From contig NZ_LXEY01000017.1 of assembly GCF_001657475.1 (NCBI RefSeq), positions 114,529 to 178,528 of the forward strand: a DNA stretch of 64,000 bases. Reading direction: 5' to 3'. Positions 27,441-36,014 of the stretch are shown piece by piece. Positions within the stretch are counted from its first letter, which is position 1. Each line of letters begins with the position of its first letter. This stretch comes from Enteractinococcus helveticum. GTDB lineage: Bacteria; Actinomycetota; Actinomycetes; Actinomycetales; Micrococcaceae. Below the pieces are notes generated by a model, which saw only the letters and a program-made list of their open reading frames with translations, was not told the origin of the DNA and made no database searches. The translations under genes were made by a program, and so were the position numbers.

Positions 27441-27872
27441 ATGAGCATTTGGTTTGGTAACCCGACCATCGAAGAACTCACCCAGTACCGTGTGAACACG
27501 GTTATCGAGGTCCTGGATATTGAGTTTTCTGAGATCGGTGACGACTATCTGGAACTGACCATGCCGGTGACCCAGAAGACCCTACAGAACGCCGGAATTC
27601 TCCACGGTGGAGTGTCCGTTGTGTTGGCCGAAACCGCCTGCTCGGTTGGTGCAACCATGACGGTTGATCGGGACAAACAATACGTCGTCGGCCAAGAAAT
27701 CAACGCCAACCACATCCGCCCGGGTATTCCCGGTGACATCATCACCGCCCGTGCGACACCTGTTTCGCGCGGCCGCCGTTCCCAGGTCTGGGACATCCGG
27801 CTGCACAACCAAAATGACAAGCTCGTGTGCATCTCTCGGTGCACCATGGCGGTGCTGGACCACGCCGACTAG
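27441..27872 (+). CDS. PaaI-type hotdog thioesterase
   Basis: A 143-residue hotdog protein of the PaaI/EntH/MenI group. NAGILHGGVSVVLAETACS (about residues 50-70) is the family signature, with the conserved Gly-Gly and an acidic residue near the start of the long helix. It likely hydrolyses an acyl- or aryl-CoA thioester; the substrate cannot be told. GGAAAG lies before the ATG. It is 92 bases after narI and 34 bases before the threonine aldolase. Confidence 0.85.
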   Translation: MSIWFGNPTIEELTQYRVNTVIEVLDIEFSEIGDDYLELTMPVTQKTLQNAGILHGGVSVVLAETACSVGATMTVDRDKQYVVGQEINANHIRPGIPGDIITARATPVSRGRRSQVWDIRLHNQNDKLVCISRCTMAVLDHAD

Positions 27873-27906
27873 TGGCGACTTCACGATCCAGTGAGACAAT
27901 GGGACT

Positions 27907-28968
27907 ATGACGACCACGCCAGCTCGCCGTTTCCGTACACCCGGTGCCGACCCGCACTTCGCCTCCGATAATATCGCCGGGGCACACCCCGAGATCTTGG
28001 AAGCCATCACCGCGGTCAATGACGACGCCGCGGCCTACGGTGCCGATGCAGCCAGCGAGGCGTTTGGCGAAACGATTGACGACATCTTTGGCACCGGAGC
28101 CTACGGCTTCCCGGTCTTCAACGGAACCGGCGCCAACATCGTGTCCCTACAGGCCATCTCGCACCCGCACAGCTCGGTGATTTGTGCCGATACCGCCCAC
28201 GTCTACACCTCGGAATCTTCGGCCCCGGTGCGTGCCGGCATCACGCTAAAACCGCAGCCGCACCATCGGGGCAAACTGCGTCCCGAAGACGTCGTGAAGG
28301 TGTTGGCCTCCGACGTCGGCAATCCGCAGGCCACCCAGCCGACCGCGGTAAGTATTTCTCAGGTCACCGAAATGGGCACCGTGTACACGCCGGAGGAGCT
28401 AACCGACCTGTGCAATGTGGTCCATGAAGCCGGCCTGGCCATCCATATGGACGGGGCACGCTTGTCGCAAGCGGCCGCGGCACTGGGGTTGGATCTGCAT
28501 GGCGCGACGACAGCGTTGGGCGTGGATATCCTATCGCTGGGTGCAACCAAGAACGGGGCGATGGGAGCAGAGGCCGTCGTCGTCCTGTCTAATCGGGTGC
28601 CGGAAGATGTGCTGGCACCGATCATCAAGTACACCACCCAGTTGGCGTCCAAGACGCGGTTTTTATCGGCCCAGCTCAATGCGATGTTTGGCACTTCGCT
28701 GTGGCATCGCAACGCAAGTGCGGCCAATACTGCGGCCATCTACTTGGCAGAGGGGTTGGCTGCGATTCCTGGTGTTGAGGTGCAGACTCCGGATGCCAAT
28801 ACCGTGCTGGCCGCGATGCCCGAGGCACTGGTGAACACCCTGCGTGAGCACTATATTGCCCATTTGTGGGGCAATAATGATGCCGGACTGCCGATTGTGC
28901 GCCTGGTGTGTTCGTGGGCAACCACCACCGCCAAGGTCGAAGAACTGTTGCAGGTACTGCGTGCATAA
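27907..28968 (+). CDS. Low-specificity L-threonine aldolase-like PLP enzyme
   Basis: A 353-residue fold-type I PLP protein of the beta-eliminating lyase/threonine aldolase group. Seen are FASDNIAGAHPEI near the start, FNGTGANIVSLQ, the MDGARLSQAAA motif with the PLP-pyridine Asp, and the Schiff-base lysine region SLGATKNGAMGAEA. It splits L-threonine or L-allo-threonine to glycine and acetaldehyde. The gene stands between a thioesterase and a cyclase gene with no obvious metabolic partner. Confidence 0.88.
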   Translation: MTTTPARRFRTPGADPHFASDNIAGAHPEILEAITAVNDDAAAYGADAASEAFGETIDDIFGTGAYGFPVFNGTGANIVSLQAISHPHSSVICADTAHVYTSESSAPVRAGITLKPQPHHRGKLRPEDVVKVLASDVGNPQATQPTAVSISQVTEMGTVYTPEELTDLCNVVHEAGLAIHMDGARLSQAAAALGLDLHGATTALGVDILSLGATKNGAMGAEAVVVLSNRVPEDVLAPIIKYTTQLASKTRFLSAQLNAMFGTSLWHRNASAANTAAIYLAEGLAAIPGVEVQTPDANTVLAAMPEALVNTLREHYIAHLWGNNDAGLPIVRLVCSWATTTAKVEELLQVLRA

Positions 28969-29057
28969 CGCCGCAGCATTGCGCCACAGATCACCCGTAT
29001 GAGCTGGCCCACACTATATTTGATCTCGGACACCTCTTCACGCCTGATAGGAATAAC

Positions 29058-29852
29058 ATGACCGTGACCAGCAATAGCACCTCGACGCTGAGCCAATTCG
29101 TCAGCGCTCTGGCAAAACAACAGATCCAGATCTTGGACCTGACGAATAAACTTTCCGCTGATACCCCGACCTTGCGACTGCCCGATCCGTTTCCGAACCT
29201 GGTGGATTTTAGCCTGGAAAATGTTGCGCACTTCAACGACGAGGGCCCGTTCTGGTCGCACAACAACATTGCCACCGGTGAGCACATCGGCACCCACCTG
29301 GATGCACCGATCCACTGGATCAGCGGTAAGGACGGTAAAGACGTCGCCTCGATTGAGCCAGAACGCCTGATCGGCGACGCCGTCGTCCTGGACTTCTCGG
29401 CTGAGTCGGCCCAGAACCCCGACTTCCTGTTGGAAATTGAACACGTCAAAGCTTGGGAAGCCGAGCACGGCCCGCTGCCAGAAAACGGGTGGTTGCTGTT
29501 CCGAACTGGGTGGGATCAGTACGCCCAGGATCAAGAAGCGTTTTTGAACGAAGACGAAACCGGCTCGCACACCCCGGGCATCTCGGCTGAGTGCGCCAAA
29601 TGGCTGGCCGAGGAGACCAAGATTTCGGGCATTGGGGTGGAAACCGTGGGCATTGATGCGGGCAGAGGCGCTGAGCTGGATCCGCCGTTTCCCATCCACT
29701 ACCACCTGTTGGGCAACGATAAATACGGCATCACCTCGCTCCAAAACCTGGCGAACCTGCCAACCCGTGGTGCGGTCATCGTTGTCGCACCACTGCCAAT
29801 TGTTAACGGTACGGCTTCCCCGTGCCGTGTTTATGCACTCGTGGAGGAATAA
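29058..29852 (+). CDS. Cyclase family protein (kynurenine formamidase-like metal hydrolase)
   Basis: A 264-residue cyclase-superfamily protein. The metal-binding motif GEHIGTHLDAPIHW (HxGTHxDxPxH) is at about residues 75-90, and GVETVGIDAGRG is the second conserved block. Members include kynurenine formamidase, isatin hydrolase and antibiotic cyclases. The ATG at 29058 is preferred because GATAGGA lies before it; a longer frame to 28908 overlaps the previous gene. It is five bases from a ThDP-dependent enzyme, implying a joint pathway in which the hydrolase acts on a carboxylate or amide linked to a 2-oxo-acid. Confidence 0.85.
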   Translation: MTVTSNSTSTLSQFVSALAKQQIQILDLTNKLSADTPTLRLPDPFPNLVDFSLENVAHFNDEGPFWSHNNIATGEHIGTHLDAPIHWISGKDGKDVASIEPERLIGDAVVLDFSAESAQNPDFLLEIEHVKAWEAEHGPLPENGWLLFRTGWDQYAQDQEAFLNEDETGSHTPGISAECAKWLAEETKISGIGVETVGIDAGRGAELDPPFPIHYHLLGNDKYGITSLQNLANLPTRGAVIVVAPLPIVNGTASPCRVYALVEE

Positions 29853-29857
29853 AACGA

Positions 29858-31495
29858 ATGACGACGGTTGCGGATCAAATCGGCGCGCTGCTGGGACAAC
29901 TGGGCATAGGCCACTGCTTTGGGGTGGTCGGGTCCGGCAACTTCCACGTCACCAATGCGCTGCGCGCTGCGGGCGTGCCATTTACCGCAACCCGCCACGA
30001 AGGCGGAGCCTCCACAATGGCCGATGCGTACGCGCGCATGTCGGACACGGTTGCTGCGGTCTCCTTGCACCAGGGGTGCGGGCTGACGAATGCGGCCACC
30101 GGGATCGGTGAGGCCGCCAAGTCGGATTCGCCGGTGCTCGTACTGGCCGCCGAGGCCTCACGCGGAGCACTGCATTCCAACTTTGCGATGGACCAGGACG
30201 GTTTTGCGACCAGTCTGGGTGCTGAGGCCCACCGGATCCACACCCCCGAAACCGCGATAGCCGATGTGGTTCGGGCTTATCGCACCGCGCTGCGCGAGCG
30301 ACGCACCATCGTGCTGAACCTGCCGCTGGATGTCCAAGCCGCACCCGCGGTCGGCAGCATCCACGGGATCACCATCGAGTCCGCGCAGGCCCAGCGCCCA
30401 GATCACCGGGCAGTGGCACAATTCGTGGACCTGCTCGAGGGTTCCGAACGCCCAGTGTTTATCGCCGGACGCGGGGGTCGCTGCGCCAAGTCCGAGATCA
30501 CCGCCCTGGCACAACAAACCGGTGCGTTGCTGGCGACCAGCGCGGTTGCCAAGGGCCTGTTTAACGACGACGCCTATAACCTCGGGATCTCCGGCGGCTT
30601 CTCTTCCCCGCTCACCGCAGAGCTCATCACCGGTGCCGATCTGATCGTCGCCTTTGGTACGGCCTTGAACATGTGGACTATGCGCGGTGGCAAGCTCATC
30701 GGTGCTGACACCAAGATCGTCCAGATCGATATCGACGACGCCGCCATCGGAGCCCACCGTCCTGTCAGCCTCGGCGTGGTTGCCGATGCTGCAGCTACCG
30801 CAACCGATGCGATGGCGCTGTTGTCTAACAACCAACCGGTCCGGTATCGCACCGAGCCGATCCGCGAGCGCATCGTCACCGGTGCACGCTGGGATCAGAC
30901 CGAAACAAAGGACCTTTCCGTGCCCGGCACGGTGGTCGACCCGCGGGCCGTGACTCAGCGGCTCAACGAATTGCTGCCGAGCCAACGGATCGTGTCCATC
31001 GACTCGGGCAACTTCATGGGCTATCCCTCTCAGTACCTGGATGTGCCCGATGAGTTCGGATTCTGCTTCACTCAGGCCTTCCAGGCCATCGGGTTGGGGC
31101 TGTATACCGCCATCGGTTCCGCACTGGCCCAACCGAACCGTCTGGCAGTACTGGGCACCGGCGACGGTGGTTTTCTCATGGCAGTCCAAGAACTCGAAAC
31201 CGCCGTGCGCTACCAGATGCCGCTGGTCGTGTTGGTCTATAACGACGCCGCCTACGGTGCGGAAGTCCATCACTTTACGGAAGAGGACCACGACACGGTG
31301 ACCTTCCCGGAGACCGATATCGCTGCGATCGCTCGCGGCTTCGGTGCCACCGGCATCACGGTGCGTGACGTCGACGATCTAGCTGCAGTCACGCAGTGGT
31401 TGGATTCCTCCCCCACCGCACCATTAGTCATCGACGCCAAGATTGCCAATGATGGCGGCTCCTGGTGGTTAGCCGAAGCATTCCAGGGCCACTAG
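29858..31495 (+). CDS. Thiamine-diphosphate-dependent enzyme, acetolactate synthase-like
   Basis: A 545-residue three-domain ThDP enzyme. The N-terminal Pyr domain has GVVGSGNFHVTNAL and the catalytic Glu within TRHEGGASTMADAYAR. A central Rossmann-like domain spans roughly residues 190-320. The C-terminal PP domain holds the ThDP motif GTGDGGFLMAVQELETAVRY ending near YNDAAYGAEVHHF. It resembles acetolactate synthases and benzoylformate or sulfoacetaldehyde enzymes, but the substrate is unclear; the adjacent cyclase gene suggests a catabolic role. GGAGGA lies about 11 bases before the ATG. A 34-bp palindrome lies 50 bases downstream. Confidence 0.85.
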   Translation: MTTVADQIGALLGQLGIGHCFGVVGSGNFHVTNALRAAGVPFTATRHEGGASTMADAYARMSDTVAAVSLHQGCGLTNAATGIGEAAKSDSPVLVLAAEASRGALHSNFAMDQDGFATSLGAEAHRIHTPETAIADVVRAYRTALRERRTIVLNLPLDVQAAPAVGSIHGITIESAQAQRPDHRAVAQFVDLLEGSERPVFIAGRGGRCAKSEITALAQQTGALLATSAVAKGLFNDDAYNLGISGGFSSPLTAELITGADLIVAFGTALNMWTMRGGKLIGADTKIVQIDIDDAAIGAHRPVSLGVVADAAATATDAMALLSNNQPVRYRTEPIRERIVTGARWDQTETKDLSVPGTVVDPRAVTQRLNELLPSQRIVSIDSGNFMGYPSQYLDVPDEFGFCFTQAFQAIGLGLYTAIGSALAQPNRLAVLGTGDGGFLMAVQELETAVRYQMPLVVLVYNDAAYGAEVHHFTEEDHDTVTFPETDIAAIARGFGATGITVRDVDDLAAVTQWLDSSPTAPLVIDAKIANDGGSWWLAEAFQGH

Positions 31496-31545
31496 AACAG
31501 CTGCATCAGTCCCCACGGGACGTATAGTTTTCGTAAGTACCGTTC

Positions 31546-31579
31546 CTCGTGAGAAAATTGCTAGCAATTTTCTCACGAG
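31546..31579. repeat. Perfect 34-bp palindrome
   Basis: Two 17-base arms meet without a spacer at 31562/31563; each arm starts CTCGTGAGAAAATTG. The A/T-rich part of each arm could act as the T tract of a bidirectional terminator, or the whole could be an operator. It lies between the ThDP enzyme and selO, where no gene is seen. Confidence 0.8.
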
Positions 31580-31741
31580 TGCGCCGTTGTTCTATGTGAA
31601 CATCCACATCGGCAACAATGCCCTCGGGGTTAACGATTACGCAGGTCAAAGCCGTTGATGTGTTCACCCATGACGCATCCCCTATCGGCAAGTGCGCTGT
31701 GACGGCTACTGTGTGAGGCAACGGAACCTTTAGGAGCAGAT

Positions 31742-33193
31742 ATGAGCCTGCCGAACCTCACCTCGCAGTACGCTACGACTTTCCCCGAACTTGTCCGGCC
31801 TGCAACCCCAGCTCCTACGCCGGACCCAAAGCTGGTGGTGCTCAACCGACAACTTGCAATCGAACTCGGCTTGGACGCCGACTGGCTGACCACCGATGAA
31901 GGCATCAATTTCCTGCTGGGCCACACACTGCCCGAGACCACCGCCGCCGTGGCCCAAGGCTATTCCGGCCACCAATTTGGCAACTATGTTCCAGTGCTTG
32001 GTGACGGTCGCGCCATTCTCACCGGTGAGCTCACAGTCAACGACGAGCTGATTGATATTCACCTGAAGGGCACGGGCCCTACCCCGTACTCGCGCCCCGG
32101 TTCCGATGGTTATGCCGCCCTGGGCCCCATGCTGCGCGAATACCTCATCTCAGAAGCCGTTCACGCCTTAGGCATCCCAACCACCCGTGCGCTAGCAGTC
32201 ATCACCACCGGCAAGACGATCCAGCGGGAAACCAAACACCCCGCTGCCGTATTAGTCCGCACCGGCCCCTCCCACATCCGCGTTGGGACGTTCCAATACG
32301 CCCGGGCCCACAACGACTTGGAGCTCCTCACCCGGCTGACCAACTACAGCCTGGCCCGCCACTACCCCAATCTACAACCCGAAAACACCGGGCTTGGCCT
32401 CCTAACCCAGGCGGTCCACCAGCAGGCCGAGCTCATAGCCGACTGGATGCACGCCGGCATGATTCACGGTGTCATGAACACCGACAACATGACCATCGCC
32501 GGGCACTCCATTGATTTCGGTCCGGTAGCCTTCCTGGATGTCTTTGATCCCCACGCAGTGTTCTCCTCCATTGACTACATGGGCCGCTACGCCTACGGCA
32601 ACCAACCGGTGATCGCCGAATGGAACCTGGCACGCTTCGCCGAAGCCATGCTGCCGGTGATCATGCATCCGCACGACGAGCAAGTCATGACCCAAGACGA
32701 GGCAGTCACTGCTGCCACCGAAGCAGTCATGACCTTTCGAACCACCTACTCTGAAGCCTGGGGCGAGCGCTTCCGCACGCGCTTGGGGCTCAGTGCCGAG
32801 GACGACGCCGCAAGCCTGGGCACACAACTGCTAGAAAACCTGCGGATCACCAGCATGGATTACACGTCATTTTTCGCCGAGCTGGCAAACGTCGCCTCCT
32901 CGGGGTTGATTCCCGCGAATGTGGCCCCAGAATTGATGGCCTGGTACAAGTCCTGGTTGGAGCTCAACCCGGATGCCCAGGCCGTCGCGGAGCACAACCC
33001 GGTCTATGTGCCCCGGAATCATTTGGTCGAAGCCGCCATCGAAGAGGCCGTGACCCATGAGAATCTGGAAACCTTCAACCGCCTCTTCGACGCCGTCACT
33101 GACCCATATATTCGCCGCAATGAGCTTGTGGATCTAGAACGCCCGGCGTCACTGGCGTTCGCGCAAACGTATCAGACCTTCTGCGGCACCTAA
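31742..33193 (+). CDS. selO: Protein adenylyltransferase SelO (YdiU family)
   Basis: A 483-residue pseudokinase-fold enzyme that transfers AMP from ATP to Ser, Thr or Tyr of proteins. Seen are GYSGHQFGNYVPVLGDGRA (about residues 73-91), the ATP-binding LKGTGPTPYSRPGSDGYA, and the catalytic-loop-like region GVMNTDNMTIAGHSIDFGP. The C-terminus ends in FCGT, with a Cys three residues from the end, where eukaryotic members have Sec; here it is TGC, so an ordinary cysteine. TTAGGAG precedes the ATG. SelO is linked to redox-stress control; it is not part of Sec synthesis, despite its name. Confidence 0.95.
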   Translation: MSLPNLTSQYATTFPELVRPATPAPTPDPKLVVLNRQLAIELGLDADWLTTDEGINFLLGHTLPETTAAVAQGYSGHQFGNYVPVLGDGRAILTGELTVNDELIDIHLKGTGPTPYSRPGSDGYAALGPMLREYLISEAVHALGIPTTRALAVITTGKTIQRETKHPAAVLVRTGPSHIRVGTFQYARAHNDLELLTRLTNYSLARHYPNLQPENTGLGLLTQAVHQQAELIADWMHAGMIHGVMNTDNMTIAGHSIDFGPVAFLDVFDPHAVFSSIDYMGRYAYGNQPVIAEWNLARFAEAMLPVIMHPHDEQVMTQDEAVTAATEAVMTFRTTYSEAWGERFRTRLGLSAEDDAASLGTQLLENLRITSMDYTSFFAELANVASSGLIPANVAPELMAWYKSWLELNPDAQAVAEHNPVYVPRNHLVEAAIEEAVTHENLETFNRLFDAVTDPYIRRNELVDLERPASLAFAQTYQTFCGT

Positions 33194-33211
33194 AAAGTCG
33201 TTGAGTGCTCG

Positions 33212-33997
33212 TCAGAGGGCGTGTTGGAGAATCGCGTTCTTGACCTCAGCAATGGCTTTGGTGACTTGAATGCCACGTGGACACGCATTTGTGCAGTTGA
33301 ATATGGTGCGACACCGCCAGACGCCTTCTTTATCATTGAGAACCTCGAGACGCAGATCGCCGGCGTCGTCACGTGAGTCGAAAATAAAATGGTGAGCGTT
33401 CACGATGGCAGCCGGTCCAAAGTATTGCCCATCTGTCCAGAACACTGGGCATGACGCGGTACACGCTGCACACAAAATGCATTTGGTGGTGTCATCGTAG
33501 CGTTCCCGCTCTTCAATAGATTGAAATCGCTCATGGGTCGGCTCGTAATCGTTGCTCATCAAAAACGGCAAGATTTCACGGTAGGACTGGAAAAACGGCT
33601 CCATATCGACGATCAAATCTTTTTCCACCGGCAAACCTTTGAGCGGTTCCACAATGATGGGCTTCGAGATGTCGAGATCCTTGAGGAGGACCTTACATGC
33701 TAGACGGTTGAACCCATTGATACGCATCGCATCGGAACCACAGATACCGTGAGCACAGGAGCGACGAAAGGTCAGCGAACCATCCAGCTCCCATTTGATC
33801 TTATGTAGCGCATCAAGCACCCGGTCAGTTCCGTGCATTTCGACGGTCCAGCTGTCCCAATAGGGTGTTTCGTGGAATTCTGGCACATACCGCTGCACTT
33901 GAAGGGTGACGGTAAAAGCCCCGCGTTGTCCGGTATCGGCGGTATCAACCACATCAGTTGTCGGGGCCTGCTCGTCTGGCCCAGATGTCGATGTCAT
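33212..33997 (-). CDS. Succinate dehydrogenase/fumarate reductase iron-sulfur subunit, without sdhA or sdhC nearby
   Basis: A 261-residue SdhB/FrdB-type subunit. The [2Fe-2S] motif is CAHGICGSDAM with the fourth Cys in RLACKV (about residues 80-105). The C-terminal part has CILCAACTASCPVF and CRTIFNCTNACPRG for the [4Fe-4S] and [3Fe-4S] clusters. It passes electrons from a flavoprotein to quinone. The ATG at 33997 has GGGAGG five bases upstream and is preferred over the GTG at 34012. Its normal partners are absent: upstream is about 380 bases without a gene and then glnT, so the subunit must pair with proteins encoded elsewhere. It converges with selO. Confidence 0.93.
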   Translation of the reverse strand: MTSTSGPDEQAPTTDVVDTADTGQRGAFTVTLQVQRYVPEFHETPYWDSWTVEMHGTDRVLDALHKIKWELDGSLTFRRSCAHGICGSDAMRINGFNRLACKVLLKDLDISKPIIVEPLKGLPVEKDLIVDMEPFFQSYREILPFLMSNDYEPTHERFQSIEERERYDDTTKCILCAACTASCPVFWTDGQYFGPAAIVNAHHFIFDSRDDAGDLRLEVLNDKEGVWRCRTIFNCTNACPRGIQVTKAIAEVKNAILQHAL

Positions 33998-34012
33998 GAC
34001 TGCCTCCCTCAC

Positions 34013-34333
34013 CTTTGGCAGATGATTTCATCTCTTATGGATATGTTGCACCCGGGGGACGCTTTCCGTGATGTGACTCACGCTAACATGACTGCTATCC
34101 AAAGGAACAGGGGGCTGTGCTTTGAATAGTCGAATTCAAAGTATCGCTGACCCGGTTTGGAACAGGTGTTCACCACATAAGCGTCCCTCACCATCTGGTT
34201 ATGGGGCATCTCTGGAGGTGGACGAAGAACACTTAGCGCTAACCGATGTGCATTGGCATCGTGGGATCATCTTCGATCACATCGACGCTGCAAGCCATCA
34301 GCCTCACGGCACAGCATTGCATGGACTTAAAGA
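34013..34333. other. Intergenic region without a supported gene
   Basis: Open frames here (for example 34122-34379 on the plus strand) lack a ribosome-binding site and family resemblance. The region should contain the sdhB promoter; no strong -35/-10 pair stands out. Confidence 0.5.
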
Positions 34334-34366
34334 CGAAACTGGGCCGGATGCACCGGCCCAGTTTCG
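34334..34366 (-). terminator. Strong terminator hairpin after glnT
   Basis: CGAAACTGGGCCGG and CCGGCCCAGTTTCG form a perfect 14-bp stem with a five-base loop, 30 bases beyond the glnT stop. On the minus strand a short T-rich stretch (TCTTTAAG) follows. Confidence 0.75.
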
Positions 34367-34395
34367 TTGGAAAGTCTAATGTAGGAAACAGCGAT

Positions 34396-35763
34396 CTACC
34401 ACATAGGCATTGGACCCATCAGGTAGTTGTCGATCTCCCACTGGGTGACCTGGTTGTGGTAGAGCGCAAATTCTTTGCGTTTTTCTTCGGCGTAGAAATC
34501 CACGAAGTCGCCGTGTGGGCCCGAGCCCATGGCTTTGCGCATGATGTCGTTTTGTTGGAGTTCGTTGGCGGCTTCCCACAGGGTTGCGGGTAGCGGATCG
34601 AAATCGGCCAGTTCTTTGCGGCTCATGGTGTAGGTGTTGCGTTCTTCCATGCATTCGCCCGGATCCAGTTCGCGACGAATCCCGTCAATTCCGGCGGCCA
34701 GGATAGCAGCCGATGCCAGGTGCGGGCTGGCGCCGCCGTCAACACCGCGGTGCTCAACGCGTCCACCGTCTGGGATGCGCAGCATGGTGGTACGGTTGTT
34801 GCCGCCGTACATGACGTGGGTTGGGGTCCAGGTCGAACCGGAGCTCGGGTGTGGCACACCAATGCGCTTATATGCGTTGACGTTGGAACCGATCAGCGCC
34901 TGCATGCCGCGAGCATTGGCCAATACCCCAGCAATGAAGTGGTAGCCGATCTTGGACAGCCCGAAGCGATCATTATCGTCTTGGAAGATGTTGCAACCAT
35001 CTTGATCCCACAGACTGAAGTGGGTGTTCAGACCGTTACCAGTGTTGTTGGTAAATGGTTTACCCATAAACGTTGGGATCACCCCGTTGCCTTCTTGGAA
35101 GGCAACCGAGTGGGCCATGTAGTGGGTCATGATCAGTCGGTCGGAGGTGGTCATGGCATCGGAGTAATCGATGTTGATTTCGTACTGACCGTTGCCGTCT
35201 TCCGAGTCGATGGCGGGGTTGCCCCAGCCCATTTTGTTAATGTATCGGGACAGTTTGGACAGATAAGGCCAGGAACGTTCGATGCCGTAGGCGTGATAGC
35301 AGGGTTTGACCGAGGTATCCAGTGAGTCAGCAATGCGGATGCTGCCATCGTCATTGTGTTTGACCAAGAAGAATTCTGGTTCCATCCCGGTCTTATAAGT
35401 CCACCCGAATTCCTCTTGAACCTCTTCCATCAGACGTTTCAGGATGTTCTGGGAGGCATACGGCCACAGTTCCCCGTTGACGTGCGGGAAGCTCATCAGC
35501 ACGGCCATTTCTTTACGCCATGGCAGCTGGGTGTAGGTAGATGGGTCTGGGATGTAGGCGATGTCGCCGTCGGAAGGTTCTTGCCACAGACCCCCGGATG
35601 CGAAACCAGCAAAGGCTGCACCGTTGTCGAGCAGATCATCAATGTATTGGGCGGGGGCCACCGAGGCGTTGGGTTTACCGTTGACTTCGGTTCCCATGGC
35701 CATGAAGAATTCGATGCCGTCTTTTTCGGCTTGTGCTTTAAGTTTTTCCCGTGAGTCGATCAT
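34396..35763 (-). CDS. glnT: Type III (GlnT-like) glutamine synthetase / gamma-glutamylamide synthetase
   Basis: A 455-residue glutamine-synthetase-fold protein. The metal and glutamate site EPEFFLVKH, DGNGQYEINI, TNNTGNGLNTHFSLW and the ATP/glutamate region YGGNNRTTMLRIPDGGRVEHR are visible; these match the GlnT/GMAS branch rather than classical GlnA, because the adenylylation-site loop is missing. It may make glutamine from ammonia, or gamma-glutamylmethylamide from methylamine. It lies downstream of glxBCD and amt on the same strand, but a strong hairpin (35931-35970) stands between it and glxD, so it may be transcribed separately. A diverged paralogue is encoded at 40126-41520. Confidence 0.88.
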   Translation of the reverse strand: MIDSREKLKAQAEKDGIEFFMAMGTEVNGKPNASVAPAQYIDDLLDNGAAFAGFASGGLWQEPSDGDIAYIPDPSTYTQLPWRKEMAVLMSFPHVNGELWPYASQNILKRLMEEVQEEFGWTYKTGMEPEFFLVKHNDDGSIRIADSLDTSVKPCYHAYGIERSWPYLSKLSRYINKMGWGNPAIDSEDGNGQYEINIDYSDAMTTSDRLIMTHYMAHSVAFQEGNGVIPTFMGKPFTNNTGNGLNTHFSLWDQDGCNIFQDDNDRFGLSKIGYHFIAGVLANARGMQALIGSNVNAYKRIGVPHPSSGSTWTPTHVMYGGNNRTTMLRIPDGGRVEHRGVDGGASPHLASAAILAAGIDGIRRELDPGECMEERNTYTMSRKELADFDPLPATLWEAANELQQNDIMRKAMGSGPHGDFVDFYAEEKRKEFALYHNQVTQWEIDNYLMGPMPMW

Positions 35764-35930
35764 TGTCGTTCAGTTCCTTCCTGAAGTTTTCCTGGCGCAT
35801 GACCCGTGTGGTGCGCGCCTGTGAAAAAGCGTGGTGCTGACTCGTTGTCTACTAACCATTCAAAATGTGATGAATACCCAGCGACAGCTCCCTTCAGGCG
35901 GTTCTGTCCGGCCCAATGTGTTTTCTGGTA

Positions 35931-35970
35931 CGACTCTGCCGCCCGGATTGAGCGCCCGGACGGCAGAGTT
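35931..35970 (-). terminator. Strong inverted repeat between glxD and glnT
   Basis: ACTCTGCCG-C-CCGG pairs with CCGG-A-CGGCAGAGT around an eight-base loop, about 13 bp of stem with one C-A mismatch. It lies 45 bases after the glxD stop. No T tract follows on the minus strand, so it could be an RNA-processing or stability element instead of a full terminator. Confidence 0.55.
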
Positions 35971-36014
35971 GTATGGAATTATCGACTCTTCTTAGTCATA
36001 GTTCTGGTGTTGAA

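Noticed and set aside
28851..29744. 297-residue minus-strand frame opposite the cyclase gene
   Set aside because: Shadow frame; the opposite strand holds the HxGTHxDxPxH metal motif.
30158..31291. 377-residue minus-strand frame opposite the ThDP enzyme
   Set aside because: Shadow frame; the plus-strand protein has the complete ThDP motif and a strong ribosome-binding site.
31506..31721. 71-residue minus-strand frame downstream of the ThDP gene
   Set aside because: It includes the 34-bp palindrome and has no motif or ribosome-binding site.
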